Shown: piece by piece, positions 47,706 to 57,093 of the stretch
Numbering within the stretch: the stretch's first letter is position 1
Layout of the letters: every line of letters starts with the position of its first letter
DNA from: DAOUET01 sp034430155
GTDB lineage: Bacteria; Chloroflexota; Anaerolineae; Anaerolineales; UBA4823
Reading direction: 5' to 3'
DNA: 64,000 nucleotides
NCBI GenBank assembly: GCA_034430155.1
Contig: DAOUET010000037.1
Span: forward strand, 12,472 to 76,471
Program-made: the position numbers and the translations under genes
The notes under the pieces: model-generated
Databases searched by the model: none
Told to the model about the DNA's origin: nothing
What the model saw: only the letters and a program-made list of their open reading frames with translations

Positions 47706-48222
47706 CGCAATATGCTCCTATATTTCCAGTCTGATTTCATACCACCAAATATTTTTTCTTGCCTGGACATCTCTCGTTGTGGTCGAAAATTGGGTTGCTT
47801 GCTCATCTCTTCGCCACACACCAGGATGTCGTCTTTCTCGCAGGAAAGTGAACGGTATAGATATGAAAATATTATCCCGAATATAAACGATATCAAGCGC
47901 TTGTGTGTTTATGACAACCTTACCCACAGCTTAAGTGATCATTATGGTGAAAGACTTCACAAACCGACGAGAATCGGACACCCGAATATAAACACATGGC
48001 AGAGCCGCATAAACTCCCTAAGATTAAAACTCATCATTAATAAGAAAATCGCCCGGACCTCCCGGGCGACCCTCGTAATAATACCTGTTGGACTTTCTTT
48101 CATCAATTTTGGAAGAATGCTCGCTGACTCTCCGATGCTTTGCTGCCTACCTCAATAACTCAACCAGGCTGCAACGCGCAGGTCTGCAAAACCTACCGGG
48201 TAATTAGAAAGTCGTCAATAAC
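47706..48222. other. Non-coding stretch, about 515 bp
   Basis: No supported gene; the open frames here have no ribosome binding sites and AT-rich, low-quality translations. It holds the promoter region of the lipoprotein to its left (no clear boxes) and a terminator at 48042-48069. Confidence 0.5.
48042..48069 (-). terminator. Rho-independent terminator, minus strand
   Basis: Stem TCGCCCGG / CCGGGCGA with a 5-nt loop; on the minus strand it is followed by TTTTCTTA. It lies about 155 nt downstream of the 74-residue gene at 48223-48447. Confidence 0.7.
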
Positions 48223-48447
48223 TCACCAGCTGCCTGTAGTTAAATAAGTTCTGATAGCATCTTGGAGAGCCTTCAGCATCTCCTTATAAGTTTGCTGGTA
48301 TGATGGGTTTACATCCGTCGCTTTCAATTCGAGTTGCCCCAACAAATAGATCATCCAGGTTAACCATGTTCTGGGGTTGCCATCTAGTTTGGCAATCTCG
48401 GTTGCAGTTTCATCCAGGATATCGCGCAGTTCATCTTCTCGACTCAT
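48223..48447 (-). CDS. Small helical protein of unknown function
   Basis: 74 residues, acidic and helix-rich (MSREDELRDILDETATEI, then a Trp/Tyr-rich segment WLTWMIYLLGQLEL). No ribosome binding site of note, no recognised domain. A terminator downstream supports it being a transcribed unit. Confidence 0.55.
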   Translation of the reverse strand: MSREDELRDILDETATEIAKLDGNPRTWLTWMIYLLGQLELKATDVNPSYQQTYKEMLKALQDAIRTYLTTGSW

Positions 48448-48681
48448 TATTCACACACCCGTATTTTCAATAGATTATTTTAGAACCTTATGAGTTGTCG
48501 CCAGAAAGGTCCTATAAATGCTAACGCAGCGAGGTTCGTGTGCCTCTTTGTCGCCAGCACAAGTATACTTTACATTATTTTCTTCATTGCTGCAATATTA
48601 TTACCTGGCTTTCAGGCGTAATTGAGCAGGCGGGTAGGATCTTCTGCAATCCCGTTAGAGCACCAACTGCATTTGATTTGT

Positions 48682-49110
48682 TTAGATCTCAGCAATCCTT
48701 AGGACCTTTCCGAGATGGAGCGTTAGAACCTTTCTCAACTTGAACTCGGGATCTGGCTTGCTTCCTGGTTTTGTGACTTCCTGAGCAGCATCCGTTATCG
48801 CCCGGGTATTCTCCTCCATTGCTAAAAACAGGTAGATGCCTTCGCCTAAGGCATACAGAGTCACGGCGATACCGCCACCGTTGATTATCGCAAACAAGCC
48901 CACGACAAGACCTCCAAAAACGCCGCTGAGAAGCCCAGCCCCGCTGGTTTCTCCACCCAATTGGTTTGACAAGTTATTTAAGAACGCACCTCCCAGGATG
49001 CTTGTCGCACAAATGCTCAATACAACCAAAATGGTAATGACCCCTGCGATTATCCCCAGAACCTTATAGATCGTGCCAATGATCCTTAACCCCGTGTATC
49101 TTTTGTCCAT
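48682..49110 (-). CDS. Membrane protein of unknown function
   Basis: 142 residues with two or three TM segments (about 13-40, 60-80, 82-97) and a glycine-rich middle (GAGLLSGVFGGLVVGLFA). The C-terminal 30 residues (KLRKVLTLHLGKVLRIAEI) look unlike the rest and may reflect a frameshift near the end. Strong ribosome binding site (GGAGAGGGAG) before the ATG. Confidence 0.68.
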   Translation of the reverse strand: MDKRYTGLRIIGTIYKVLGIIAGVITILVVLSICATSILGGAFLNNLSNQLGGETSGAGLLSGVFGGLVVGLFAIINGGGIAVTLYALGEGIYLFLAMEENTRAITDAAQEVTKPGSKPDPEFKLRKVLTLHLGKVLRIAEI

Positions 49111-49394
49111 TTCTCCCTCTCCTGCTGTCTAAAACTTGAAAATTCTTCAGTTATTGCACACCAGCTGCCCAACGCACCAAAACTCTAAGCTCCAATCTAA
49201 GTCCAATATACTTCACATCATTTTCGGGAGCCTTGCAACACCTTCATGATATCATTATGCCGAATTACACAAATCCTTGGTTCATCTGCTCATTTGAGCC
49301 TCCATCGCCTTAATAAAATTTTTCCCATATCCTAAGGCACCGCCTTTTCTTATAGACCCACGCCCGGAAAGTCTTAAAACTTAAATTCATCAAC

Positions 49395-50678
49395 ATGACT
49401 ACATCAGAATCCCAACCTTTGCTGACACCCTTGATGCGCTGGTTCCTATTCGCCATGGTGCTGGCTAACATCGCCGGCTCCATGTTTCCGATGTTGCTGC
49501 CCATTTACCTTACCAATCTGGGTGCCAGTGTGACCCAGGTCGGCTTGGTCTTTACCCTCTCTTCTATCGTGATCTTTATTCTCCAGATCTTCGGTGGTTG
49601 GGTATCCGACTCGATCGGTAGGTTAAGCGCCATCGCTATTGGGAGCGTGGGCGGCATCTTTGGATTTTCTGCCATGTTGTTTGCCAATTCCTGGCAGTGG
49701 ATGTTAGTCGCCATTGCTATCAATCAGATCCCCTATGCCCTGGTAGGGCCGAGTTTTGGAGCTTTTATCGCGGAAAATTCTAGCGAGGCCAACCGCGGCC
49801 GGGTATACGGGCTCACCGATACCATCTACCAGATCACCGGCGTAGTGGGTCCACCTTTGGGGGGATTCCTGGCCGGTGGATACAGCTTTAAGGCCATGCT
49901 GATAGCGGCTGCCATCCTATATTCTTTTGCAGCCATATTGCGTATTTGGATGGCGACCACCATGCATTCCCCTGCCGATCGCAACCCCCAACAGCTCACC
50001 ATGGCCTCATTGAAGATCAGCCTTAAGACCATGATCACCATCTTGCTTGGTGGCGGTGTGGTTACCTGGATATTCCTTACTGATGGGGTTAGGGATATCG
50101 CCTTCAGGCTATCCGGAGAACTTGAACCCCTCTACCTCCAACAGGTTGCTGGCATCTCTATTCAACAAATCGGTCTTCTTGGTTCCGTCTTTTCTATAGC
50201 GATGATGTTCACGCCAATTCTTTCCGGGAGAATATCGGATAAATATGGCGAGCGTGTCCCCATATCAATGGGATTCTTGCTGATATTTGTTGCCTATATG
50301 ATCTTTCTGAACGTGAGTGCCTTCATTGGATTTGCTCTGACCTGGATGGTCTTCGGCATTGGTGTAGGCTTGCTGAGCCCGGCTTACCAATCGATTATCT
50401 CTAAAGTCATTCCCCAAAAATCGCTCGGTATCTTCACCGGGCTGTTTCGTGGTAGTCTGGGATTCATCTCCTTGCCAGCGCCTTGGGTGGGGGCGCAGCT
50501 CTGGGAACGCTATAATCCGCGCTTACCGTTCATCATCACCGCTATATTGTCACTTATCACGGTGATACCAACCTGGTTCAAATTCAAAGTCCCAGAAAAA
50601 GCGGAAGCTCTGCCCGGCTTTGATTTAGGTCAGGTTATCTCCCCTTCCGATGCAGAGGTCGCTGCCAAAAGGACCTGA
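49395..50678 (+). CDS. Major facilitator superfamily transporter
   Basis: 427 residues with 12 predicted TM segments and the MFS loop 2-3 motif in GGWVSDSIGR (about 75-84), repeated in the second half as SGRISDKYGER. Substrate unknown; drug or metabolite efflux is typical for this kind. No ribosome binding site is visible. It is convergent with the reductase gene to its right, 31 nt apart. Confidence 0.9.
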   Translation: MTTSESQPLLTPLMRWFLFAMVLANIAGSMFPMLLPIYLTNLGASVTQVGLVFTLSSIVIFILQIFGGWVSDSIGRLSAIAIGSVGGIFGFSAMLFANSWQWMLVAIAINQIPYALVGPSFGAFIAENSSEANRGRVYGLTDTIYQITGVVGPPLGGFLAGGYSFKAMLIAAAILYSFAAILRIWMATTMHSPADRNPQQLTMASLKISLKTMITILLGGGVVTWIFLTDGVRDIAFRLSGELEPLYLQQVAGISIQQIGLLGSVFSIAMMFTPILSGRISDKYGERVPISMGFLLIFVAYMIFLNVSAFIGFALTWMVFGIGVGLLSPAYQSIISKVIPQKSLGIFTGLFRGSLGFISLPAPWVGAQLWERYNPRLPFIITAILSLITVIPTWFKFKVPEKAEALPGFDLGQVISPSDAEVAAKRT

Positions 50679-50689
50679 TCACGAGATTC

Positions 50690-50712
50690 TGATCGAGGTT
50701 AAACCTCAATCA
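50690..50712. terminator. Hairpin between convergent genes, possible bidirectional terminator
   Basis: TGATCGAGGTT / AACCTCAATCA forms an imperfect stem (one C-A mismatch) around a single-base centre, spanning the gap and the stop codon of the reductase gene. There is no T-run, so termination is only a guess. Confidence 0.3.
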
Positions 50713-51564
50713 CGATTTGTCTCTATCGTAACAAGAAAATAATTGACCGATCCCATCCAAAGCCCATCGGTCGTAATAAAGCTCATGAAGTTCCAGATCA
50801 AAAGGCGGTTCCAGTAATCCCCCCTCCACAATGGAAGCATATTCCTGCCCTCCAAGCAGTCGCAACGCAAGCGTGAGATACAATCGATCCACCACCCTAG
50901 CATCCAACAGCATATGGAAAACCCGGGGTCCCGCTGTCACATAAACTGTCCGGTACCCCTGCTCTGACAGGCTGGAAATTAATCGCTTTCCATCTACACT
51001 ACCCATCTCCCCGCGGAAAAATACCTTTGCGTTCTGTTTCTGCAGCTGGCCCACCCTGGCAGGGTCCGCTGCATTACTGGTATAGACCAACACCCCCCGG
51101 TAATTCTCCCATATTCCTTCAGGAAGGGAGAAATCCAGGCTGGCGCTGATCACACCTAAAACAGGTTTTGGATCCAAGCCCTGATCGCTACGCCACGCCA
51201 TCAAATCAGCAAAGCGGGGTTCCATAAGAGATGAAATAATATCCTGCGCTTCGCCTTTGGCGTATTCACGCAAGTAGCGACCGCTAGAAAGGATCACATC
51301 CGCTTGGATTGCCAGTTCATGAAAAAGACGCCAATCCCGTGGGTTCGAGATCTCCTTGGGAACTAACAGCCCTTGATAAACAGGACGGGGAATAGCGATG
51401 CGTCCATCTAGGCTGGTGATGAAGTTAGCATACACAAAAGCTCTACCGGATTTCTGCCCGATCAGGTGCAATTCATGCTTTAAATATAATCCCTTAAGAG
51501 GTAATGATCGGCTCGGTGGCGGGAAGAGTTGCACGACCGTAGCTCCCAGACTTTTCACCTCCAT
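50710..51564 (-). CDS. RibD C-terminal-domain / dihydrofolate-reductase-fold oxidoreductase
   Basis: 284 residues. The core matches the pyrimidine-reductase half of RibD: VYANFITSLDGRIAI, ADVILSSGRYLREYA, then PVLGVISASLDF and VYVTAGPRVFHMLLDARVVDRLYLTLALRLLGG. NADPH-dependent reductase expected; no deaminase domain and no other riboflavin gene is present, so a role in riboflavin synthesis is not implied. It starts 1 nt after the plsX stop codon, so the two are translationally coupled. Confidence 0.82.
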   Translation of the reverse strand: MEVKSLGATVVQLFPPPSRSLPLKGLYLKHELHLIGQKSGRAFVYANFITSLDGRIAIPRPVYQGLLVPKEISNPRDWRLFHELAIQADVILSSGRYLREYAKGEAQDIISSLMEPRFADLMAWRSDQGLDPKPVLGVISASLDFSLPEGIWENYRGVLVYTSNAADPARVGQLQKQNAKVFFRGEMGSVDGKRLISSLSEQGYRTVYVTAGPRVFHMLLDARVVDRLYLTLALRLLGGQEYASIVEGGLLEPPFDLELHELYYDRWALDGIGQLFSCYDRDKS

Positions 51565-51565
51565 T

Positions 51566-52564
51566 TTAATTCTCAGTCTCCCGCGCCAGGAAAGCCTGGC
51601 GGATTTTGCTTACCACCTGGGTGGCGGTCATCCGCTGGGCAGTAGCCATACCGCTATAAACTGCTTTGGCTTTGCTGCGTCCATGCCCAATAAAAATTGG
51701 GTGGTTCACACCCAGCAAAGTCGCTACCCCGTAACTGGCATAATGGTTACGAGTCCGCAAAAGGTCCAGGTGTACCCGCACAGCCGCCCTTGCATCAGGA
51801 GGCAACTGCTCTAGAACCTCTTCCACCTGCTCTAAAAGCCAGGCTACGATACCCTCAGCTCCTTTGAAGAGCACATTACCCACGAATCCATCGCTGACCA
51901 TCACATTTACGCCGCTGGAGAGCATCGTATGACCTTCCACGTTGCCGATGAAGTTCAGCCGTTCGTCTGCCTCGAGTAAAGCGTAAGCCTCCCGCCCTAC
52001 TTTGTTGCCCTTATTCGGCTCAGATCCATTTGAAATCAAACCCACCCGCGGGTTGGCAATCCCGGCCGCATGTTCTGCATAAGCTGCTCCCATCAGGGCA
52101 AATTGATGTAAATGCATTGGGCGTACTTCCGTGTTAGCCCCCGCGTCAATCAGGTAGAGATCATCACGTAATCCCAGAAATGGAACGATCAATGCTGGAC
52201 GTTCCACGCCTGGGATGCGTCCAAAATTCAATAAGGCTGACACCATACCTGCACCAGTATGACCCATGGTCAGCACCCCATCGGCCTGGCCTTCCACGAC
52301 CAAGCGGCAGGCAACGTTGATGGACGCTTCAGGTCGGGCTCGCACCGCCTGGATCGGATCATCAACCATATGGATGGTGTCTTTTGCCGGGATTACCTTC
52401 AAGTCAAGATCATCTACTTCGATCTTGGATAGCTCCCTCTGGAGCGCGACAGGTTCACCCACCAATACCAGCCCCAACCTCATGTCCCGAGCGCCTTGGA
52501 CTGCCCCAGCCACGATCTCGGCCGGGGCAAAATCGCCCCCCATGGCATCAACAGCCAGGCGCAT
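51566..52564 (-). CDS. plsX: Phosphate acyltransferase PlsX
   Basis: Converts acyl-ACP to acyl-phosphate for glycerolipid synthesis (peripheral membrane enzyme). 332 residues from ATG 52564, which overlaps the upstream DegV stop (TGATG) and gives the standard N-terminus MRLAVDAMGGDFAP; the longer GTG start at 52573 adds only three residues. Conserved ARPEASINVA, MGHTGAGMVSALLNFGRIPGV and GFVGNVLFKGAEG are present. The neighbouring DegV/FakB-like gene fits fatty-acid supply. A partner PlsY is not in the window. Confidence 0.96.
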   Translation of the reverse strand: MRLAVDAMGGDFAPAEIVAGAVQGARDMRLGLVLVGEPVALQRELSKIEVDDLDLKVIPAKDTIHMVDDPIQAVRARPEASINVACRLVVEGQADGVLTMGHTGAGMVSALLNFGRIPGVERPALIVPFLGLRDDLYLIDAGANTEVRPMHLHQFALMGAAYAEHAAGIANPRVGLISNGSEPNKGNKVGREAYALLEADERLNFIGNVEGHTMLSSGVNVMVSDGFVGNVLFKGAEGIVAWLLEQVEEVLEQLPPDARAAVRVHLDLLRTRNHYASYGVATLLGVNHPIFIGHGRSKAKAVYSGMATAQRMTATQVVSKIRQAFLARETEN

Positions 52565-53427
52565 CAACCCCACTGGGCAGTGACCCCTAATAAACCGGGG
52601 CCAAAGTGGACGGCCAATGCGGGACCGAAATCTACCACATAGGGCTTGCCTTTAAACCCTAGCGTTTGAGCCACTTCTGATGACCATTCGGTCGCTTTCT
52701 CCTGGATGTTGCCATTAACCACAGCTATGCGTTTGGGATGGCCTCCCCCCATTTTCTGGCGAGTTAATTCTAACACTTTCAACAATGCAGCCCGCTGGGT
52801 CCGCTCAGTTCCCACCGCCTTGGGCACGCCATCTATGATCGAAATCACAGGCTTGAGGCTGACTGGCGCCTCGGTTGCCTTTTCGTGGCCTTCTATACGA
52901 CCAGATGCTGCCAACATTTCCACATCTGTCGCCGTAAAGTTAAGGCAGGAGTTGGCCTTTACCTGTTCGATGGTTGCCAGGGCCTCTTCGACGCCGCCTC
53001 CCTCTGCCACGGTCTGGATAGCATCCAGCAACATAAAGCCCATGTGCATGGATGTTGAAGCGCTGTCGACCACATAAACGTTTACCTCCTCGAGCATCTT
53101 GCGCGCCAGATCGGCGGACTGGCAGGTGCCCGACGACTTGGCAGTTACATGGATGGATATGATATCGGTATATCCTTTAGCAGCCAGGTTGCCATATGCC
53201 ACCTTGAAATCTTCCGGCGTAGGTTGGGAAGAAGTCGGCATCCCCTTACCAGCCTGGCGGTATTCCATCAAGCGCCGGTAAAATTCGGCCGGTGGCATCT
53301 CCTCATAATCTTTGTAAGATTCCTCACCAAATATGACATACACAGGAACTACGATTATATCGTGCTGTTTGATCAAATCCTCAGGCATATTACAGGTACT
53401 ATCTGTGACAAAAGCGATCTTGGACAT
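52564..53427 (-). CDS. DegV/FakB-family fatty-acid-binding protein
   Basis: 287 residues from ATG 53427, with AGGAG 6 nt upstream (the longer TTG frame at 53445 is not supported). Typical features: KIAFVTDSTCNMPEDL at the N-terminus, GMPTSSQPTPEDF, IHVTAKSSGTCQSA and VYVVDSASTSMHMGF. FakB proteins present a bound fatty acid to the kinase FakA, whose acyl-phosphate product is also the product of PlsX, the next gene. No FakA (DhaK-like) gene is in the window, so the fatty-acid role is inferred. Confidence 0.93.
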   Translation of the reverse strand: MSKIAFVTDSTCNMPEDLIKQHDIIVVPVYVIFGEESYKDYEEMPPAEFYRRLMEYRQAGKGMPTSSQPTPEDFKVAYGNLAAKGYTDIISIHVTAKSSGTCQSADLARKMLEEVNVYVVDSASTSMHMGFMLLDAIQTVAEGGGVEEALATIEQVKANSCLNFTATDVEMLAASGRIEGHEKATEAPVSLKPVISIIDGVPKAVGTERTQRAALLKVLELTRQKMGGGHPKRIAVVNGNIQEKATEWSSEVAQTLGFKGKPYVVDFGPALAVHFGPGLLGVTAQWG

Positions 53428-53472
53428 GGTTTTCTCCTTTGACAAGATGATTTATTGCTATGATCTACTGCT

Positions 53473-54561
53473 TTATGGTTCGATAGAGACCACCGCGCCA
53501 AAGCTGTTTATCTTCAGACGCCAACTGCTTCCAACCTGGCATTTTTGGAAGAGCTGGTAATCACTGGTTTGATAAGTATAGCTATGATCACCAGAATTGA
53601 AGGTGATTTTATAGATTTCCTGTCTGCTTTCCCCTAAACGCTGCCCCTCCTTTAAAGAAGGTTCGGGCCAGTTAGGGGAATAATCGTTTCCTGTTAACAC
53701 CCCCGGATCCACCTCTATCCACTCATCCTGGCTGTACTTGCAATATTGATCGTACACCTGATATTCACAATCTTGCACCACCTCAGCGTACCCGTTTCCG
53801 GTGTCAACATTATAGGGCGTTCCACACACTTCGATGGAATTTGCAGCAGGTTGATCTTGTACATATCGCACTTCTTCATCACATGTCCCCACTACCGCGC
53901 CCTGCGGGATCTGATCTCGCCAATCCTGGTGATCGACGGGGACCAGCGCTTCGATTGGGATGGACCGCTGCCAGCTCACGCTCTGCACGGTACCAGTTAC
54001 CGCTTCGGTCCTCATGGAGAGTATGGCAAAAACCGCTAGGGCTCCACAGACCAAAAGGACGATCGCAATTATGGCGATTGGAACACCCTTGCGTGCTTTA
54101 GGCTTGGGTGCCGCTGAGAGGCTTGCTGGTTCTTGGTGGTCTTTTTCGGCTGTTCTTAAACTAGCCCCACAATTTGAACATGTCCCGGCTGTATCCGGGT
54201 TTTTTGTGCCGCAATTCGGGCAACTCATCATGACAATCGGACTCGTTTTGAATGCGCCTAGCACACGTCCGCTCGCACGTTTCTCCCCCTCAATCAGGTC
54301 ACCGCCACAATGACTGCAAATCTTGGCGCTTGCTGGATTGCGTGTCCCACAGTACGGACAGTGGATATCTGCTCCAGCTTCAACCTTGGTTTCGAGGTTT
54401 TCGTCTGTGATCAATACCTGCTGTTTGGGCTGCTCGAATTCCACATCTTCTGGCTGCGGAGCTCCGCAGTTGTTGCAGACCTGTGCTGAACCCGGATTTA
54501 CCCCCCCACAATTGGGGCAGGTCCATTGTAATTCGATGTGTCCAATTGTCTTCTTCGCCAT
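53473..54561 (-). CDS. Triple zinc-ribbon, single-TM protein
   Basis: 362 residues. Three zinc ribbons in a row (CPNCG-CNNCG near 14-35, CPYCG-CSHCG near 68-90, CPNCG-CSNCG near 114-135). A TM segment follows at about 165-188, then an external domain of about 170 residues with several cysteines. Unknown function. AGGAG lies 10 nt before the ATG, and the gene leads an operon with degV, plsX and the reductase. Confidence 0.82.
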   Translation of the reverse strand: MAKKTIGHIELQWTCPNCGGVNPGSAQVCNNCGAPQPEDVEFEQPKQQVLITDENLETKVEAGADIHCPYCGTRNPASAKICSHCGGDLIEGEKRASGRVLGAFKTSPIVMMSCPNCGTKNPDTAGTCSNCGASLRTAEKDHQEPASLSAAPKPKARKGVPIAIIAIVLLVCGALAVFAILSMRTEAVTGTVQSVSWQRSIPIEALVPVDHQDWRDQIPQGAVVGTCDEEVRYVQDQPAANSIEVCGTPYNVDTGNGYAEVVQDCEYQVYDQYCKYSQDEWIEVDPGVLTGNDYSPNWPEPSLKEGQRLGESRQEIYKITFNSGDHSYTYQTSDYQLFQKCQVGSSWRLKINSFGAVVSIEP

Positions 54562-54718
54562 CTTGAGGAAGCTCCTTATGGGATCCTAAAGACTCCATCT
54601 TCAGACAGAGCCCTGATTCCGATGCCCTAATTTACAACATTTTTTCTAATAATGCAACTGGTTTCTAAGGGAAAATTCTTCTTGGAGCTAGAATCCAAAT
54701 ACGGTCTGCATTCTGGAT

Positions 54719-54985
54719 TCACTCATCCTTGAATTTCACCCCCAGTTCCTTTGGATCGATCCCCAGGTGGGAGATTACAATTTCAAGAGGCCAATGTCTA
54801 TGTTCATCGAAAGCTTTTCTGGCATCCTCCAAAGCAAGTTTCTTTTCAGCGCGCTTCGGAACGATCAAGCCAGAAATGCGCTTTTCCCACAGATAGCTTG
54901 AAATCCCCGCGTTTGTGCCGTCGCTGTTTTCTAAAGCTTCTGCGACCAGCTCCTTTAAAACCTGCCGGTAAGCTCCAATATCCAT
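54719..54985 (-). CDS. Small protein of unknown function
   Basis: 88 residues from ATG 54985 (AAGGG 7 nt upstream; an in-frame TTG at 54991 is less likely). Helical and charged, with the segment HRHWPLEIVISHLGID near the C-terminus. No domain recognised. It stands between the zinc-ribbon operon and the SDR gene. Confidence 0.6.
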   Translation of the reverse strand: MDIGAYRQVLKELVAEALENSDGTNAGISSYLWEKRISGLIVPKRAEKKLALEDARKAFDEHRHWPLEIVISHLGIDPKELGVKFKDE

Positions 54986-55093
54986 AACCAATCCCTTCCG
55001 ATCGCGTATAGTTTTCCAGTATACCTTTTTTTCACCCGATATCCAAAGGGAGTATTTATGGACCTGTTAGAAATGCCCAATTTGAATCATAAC

Positions 55094-55867
55094 CTATCCC
55101 CCCGCCAGGCCACCACCATCCACTACCAATGTGGTGCCGGTGATATAAGCCGAATCCTCGCCAGCCAGGTATAGGGCTGCCCGAGCAATATCCTCGGGTT
55201 TACCGATCCGTCTCAAAGGGCGTTGCGCTGCCTCATTCAGAAATCGCTGCTCCGTTATCCCCAACTGCTGCGCTTCGCTTCGCAACATGTCTGTGTCGGT
55301 ATCACCCGGACAGATGCAGTTCACCCTGATGTTCTGCCCGCCGTGGTCAATCGCCATAGCCTTGGTTAGCAGCACCACTGCCCCTTTGGAGGCACAGTAA
55401 GCAGCTGCTTTGGGTCCACCTGCCAATCCCCATCCCGATGATACGTTAATGATCGTGCCACCGCCGCCTTTTCCCATCAAGGGGATCGCCAATTTGCTCA
55501 TTAAGAAGACCGACCTCAGATTCACCCCCATTACCTGATCCCATTGCTCCTCGCTCGTTTCCACCACGGTTGCTCGTTTGATCATCCCGGCATTGTTCAC
55601 CAGGATATCCAGGCTGCCATACCTGCTGCGGGTTTGATCCACCGCCCGCTGGCAGTCAGGCGCCTTGCTGACATCCGCTCTGATGAAGAACGCCTCGCCA
55701 GGCTCGCATTGGATCAAGCGAACGCTTTCTTCCCCTGCCTGACGATCGATGTCCACCAGGGCGACCTTTGCGCCTGCTCGGGCAAACAGTATGGCTGTCG
55801 CTCGTCCAATCCCAGACGCCGCTCCCGTGATCAAGGCTGCTTTCCCATCTAAACGATAACCTTCCAT
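55094..55867 (-). CDS. Classical short-chain dehydrogenase/reductase
   Basis: 257 residues. Cofactor motif TGAASGIG (about 14-21), NNAG at about 90-93, catalytic Ser in INVSSGWG, and YXXXK in AAYCASK, plus the classic PGDTDTDM stretch. An Asp follows the second beta strand (ALVDIDRQA), which favours NAD(H) over NADP(H). Last gene of a four-gene operon with the COG3199 kinase and two GcvP-like proteins. Substrate unknown. Confidence 0.92.
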   Translation of the reverse strand: MEGYRLDGKAALITGAASGIGRATAILFARAGAKVALVDIDRQAGEESVRLIQCEPGEAFFIRADVSKAPDCQRAVDQTRSRYGSLDILVNNAGMIKRATVVETSEEQWDQVMGVNLRSVFLMSKLAIPLMGKGGGGTIINVSSGWGLAGGPKAAAYCASKGAVVLLTKAMAIDHGGQNIRVNCICPGDTDTDMLRSEAQQLGITEQRFLNEAAQRPLRRIGKPEDIARAALYLAGEDSAYITGTTLVVDGGGLAGG

Positions 55868-55916
55868 GGACTCCCTCCAGCTATTAAATCCTGCTGTCTT
55901 TCACCTGCCTTTATGC

Positions 55917-57050
55917 TTAATCGCTTACTTTGTAAATAATCGCCTCATCATATCCACTGATCAGTTTGATGTAACCCGCCAACCTTTGATCCACTGCTTT
56001 GTCTCCCGTGTCTACTAGTAATGGTCTGCCCTTCAGTGCGTTGATCTTATCAGGTGTGCTGACCACCAGGATATGGTCCTTCAGATCCTGGGAATCTCTC
56101 CCGATTTGTTGGATTACTTTTGCACTGATCTGCTGGTTACCCCTACCTAATAAAAAACCCTGACCGCCAATGGGTGCCAGTATGATTTTTGCTGGACGTC
56201 CTTCAATTAATTTTAATATCTGCATCTCGTTCACATCCATTGCGAGAGACCCCCCATTTATCACCGCGTCCACTCCAAGTAAAGTCTTCTCCAACCCCAA
56301 CTTGTCAGTTATCGCCCGGGTGGTCGTTCCAGGCCCAACCAGGTAAATCGAGTCTGGTTCCATCTGCTCGACGACCCTGCATGCAATTGCATCCAAAAGA
56401 GCGTTTTCTCCTGGTTGGCTGGCAGATTTCTGGCTTTGTATCATTCTTATTCGAAAAGGTACCTGGAGATAACCGTACAATTTTGCCGAAATCACTCCCT
56501 GCCAGTAAGCTTGCTCGTCGATATCCAGCACCTCCCCCTTTCTGAGAGAAGTTGATTTGCCTTCAAGATAGGCTCGAGCCAGCTCGCCCGCCCTGTCAGG
56601 GTTCACCCCAAAAACCGCTGAGTGGATCTTTACACCGGCTGGAATTCCCAAGGCCGGTTGCTGCTCACCCACCGCTGTATAGACGTCTCTAGCTGTCCCG
56701 TCGCCCCCGGCGAACAACAACAGACTTACCTCTCGCGCCATCATCTGCTCTGCTGCCCGGCGGGTATCGTTTCCTGTGGTTTGACCAGGTTGGATTACCC
56801 CGATGATGGTAGCTTCTAAACCACAAACCTGGCAGGCAGCCGCACCCATTTCTCCCGGAAATGTGATCACTTCAATGTCTGCTGCAATAGGTTGGATCTT
56901 TTTCAAAGCTGCCACTGTGCGGTTAAGCGCTTCGGGGATCGCCCCCAAGGCGCGTGCTTGTGCCTGCACGGCCCAGCCATCACTGCCCTTCAGACCTACC
57001 TTTCCACCTAAGCCGGCTATTGGGTTGATGACTAATCCTAAACGCTTCAT
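55917..57050 (-). CDS. COG3199 ATP-NAD/AcoX-family kinase
   Basis: 377 residues from ATG 57050 (AGGAG 12 nt upstream; a GTG nine codons earlier is possible). Opens RLGLVINPIAGLGGKVGLKG; the kinase GGDGT motif (FAGGDGTARDV) lies near residue 123, and IPAGVKIHSAVFGV is typical for this family. AcoX-type proteins occur beside acetoin dehydrogenase and other catabolic operons; their substrate is uncertain. It lies between the GcvPB-like gene and the SDR gene. Confidence 0.85.
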   Translation of the reverse strand: MKRLGLVINPIAGLGGKVGLKGSDGWAVQAQARALGAIPEALNRTVAALKKIQPIAADIEVITFPGEMGAAACQVCGLEATIIGVIQPGQTTGNDTRRAAEQMMAREVSLLLFAGGDGTARDVYTAVGEQQPALGIPAGVKIHSAVFGVNPDRAGELARAYLEGKSTSLRKGEVLDIDEQAYWQGVISAKLYGYLQVPFRIRMIQSQKSASQPGENALLDAIACRVVEQMEPDSIYLVGPGTTTRAITDKLGLEKTLLGVDAVINGGSLAMDVNEMQILKLIEGRPAKIILAPIGGQGFLLGRGNQQISAKVIQQIGRDSQDLKDHILVVSTPDKINALKGRPLLVDTGDKAVDQRLAGYIKLISGYDEAIIYKVSD

Positions 57051-57093
57051 GGCTTTCTCGAACTCCTTGCTCACCCAGGTTCATCGTACCACC

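Noticed and set aside
47697..48158. 153-codon plus-strand frame.
   Set aside because: It overlaps the start of the lipoprotein gene, a terminator hairpin lies inside it, and its composition is not protein-like.
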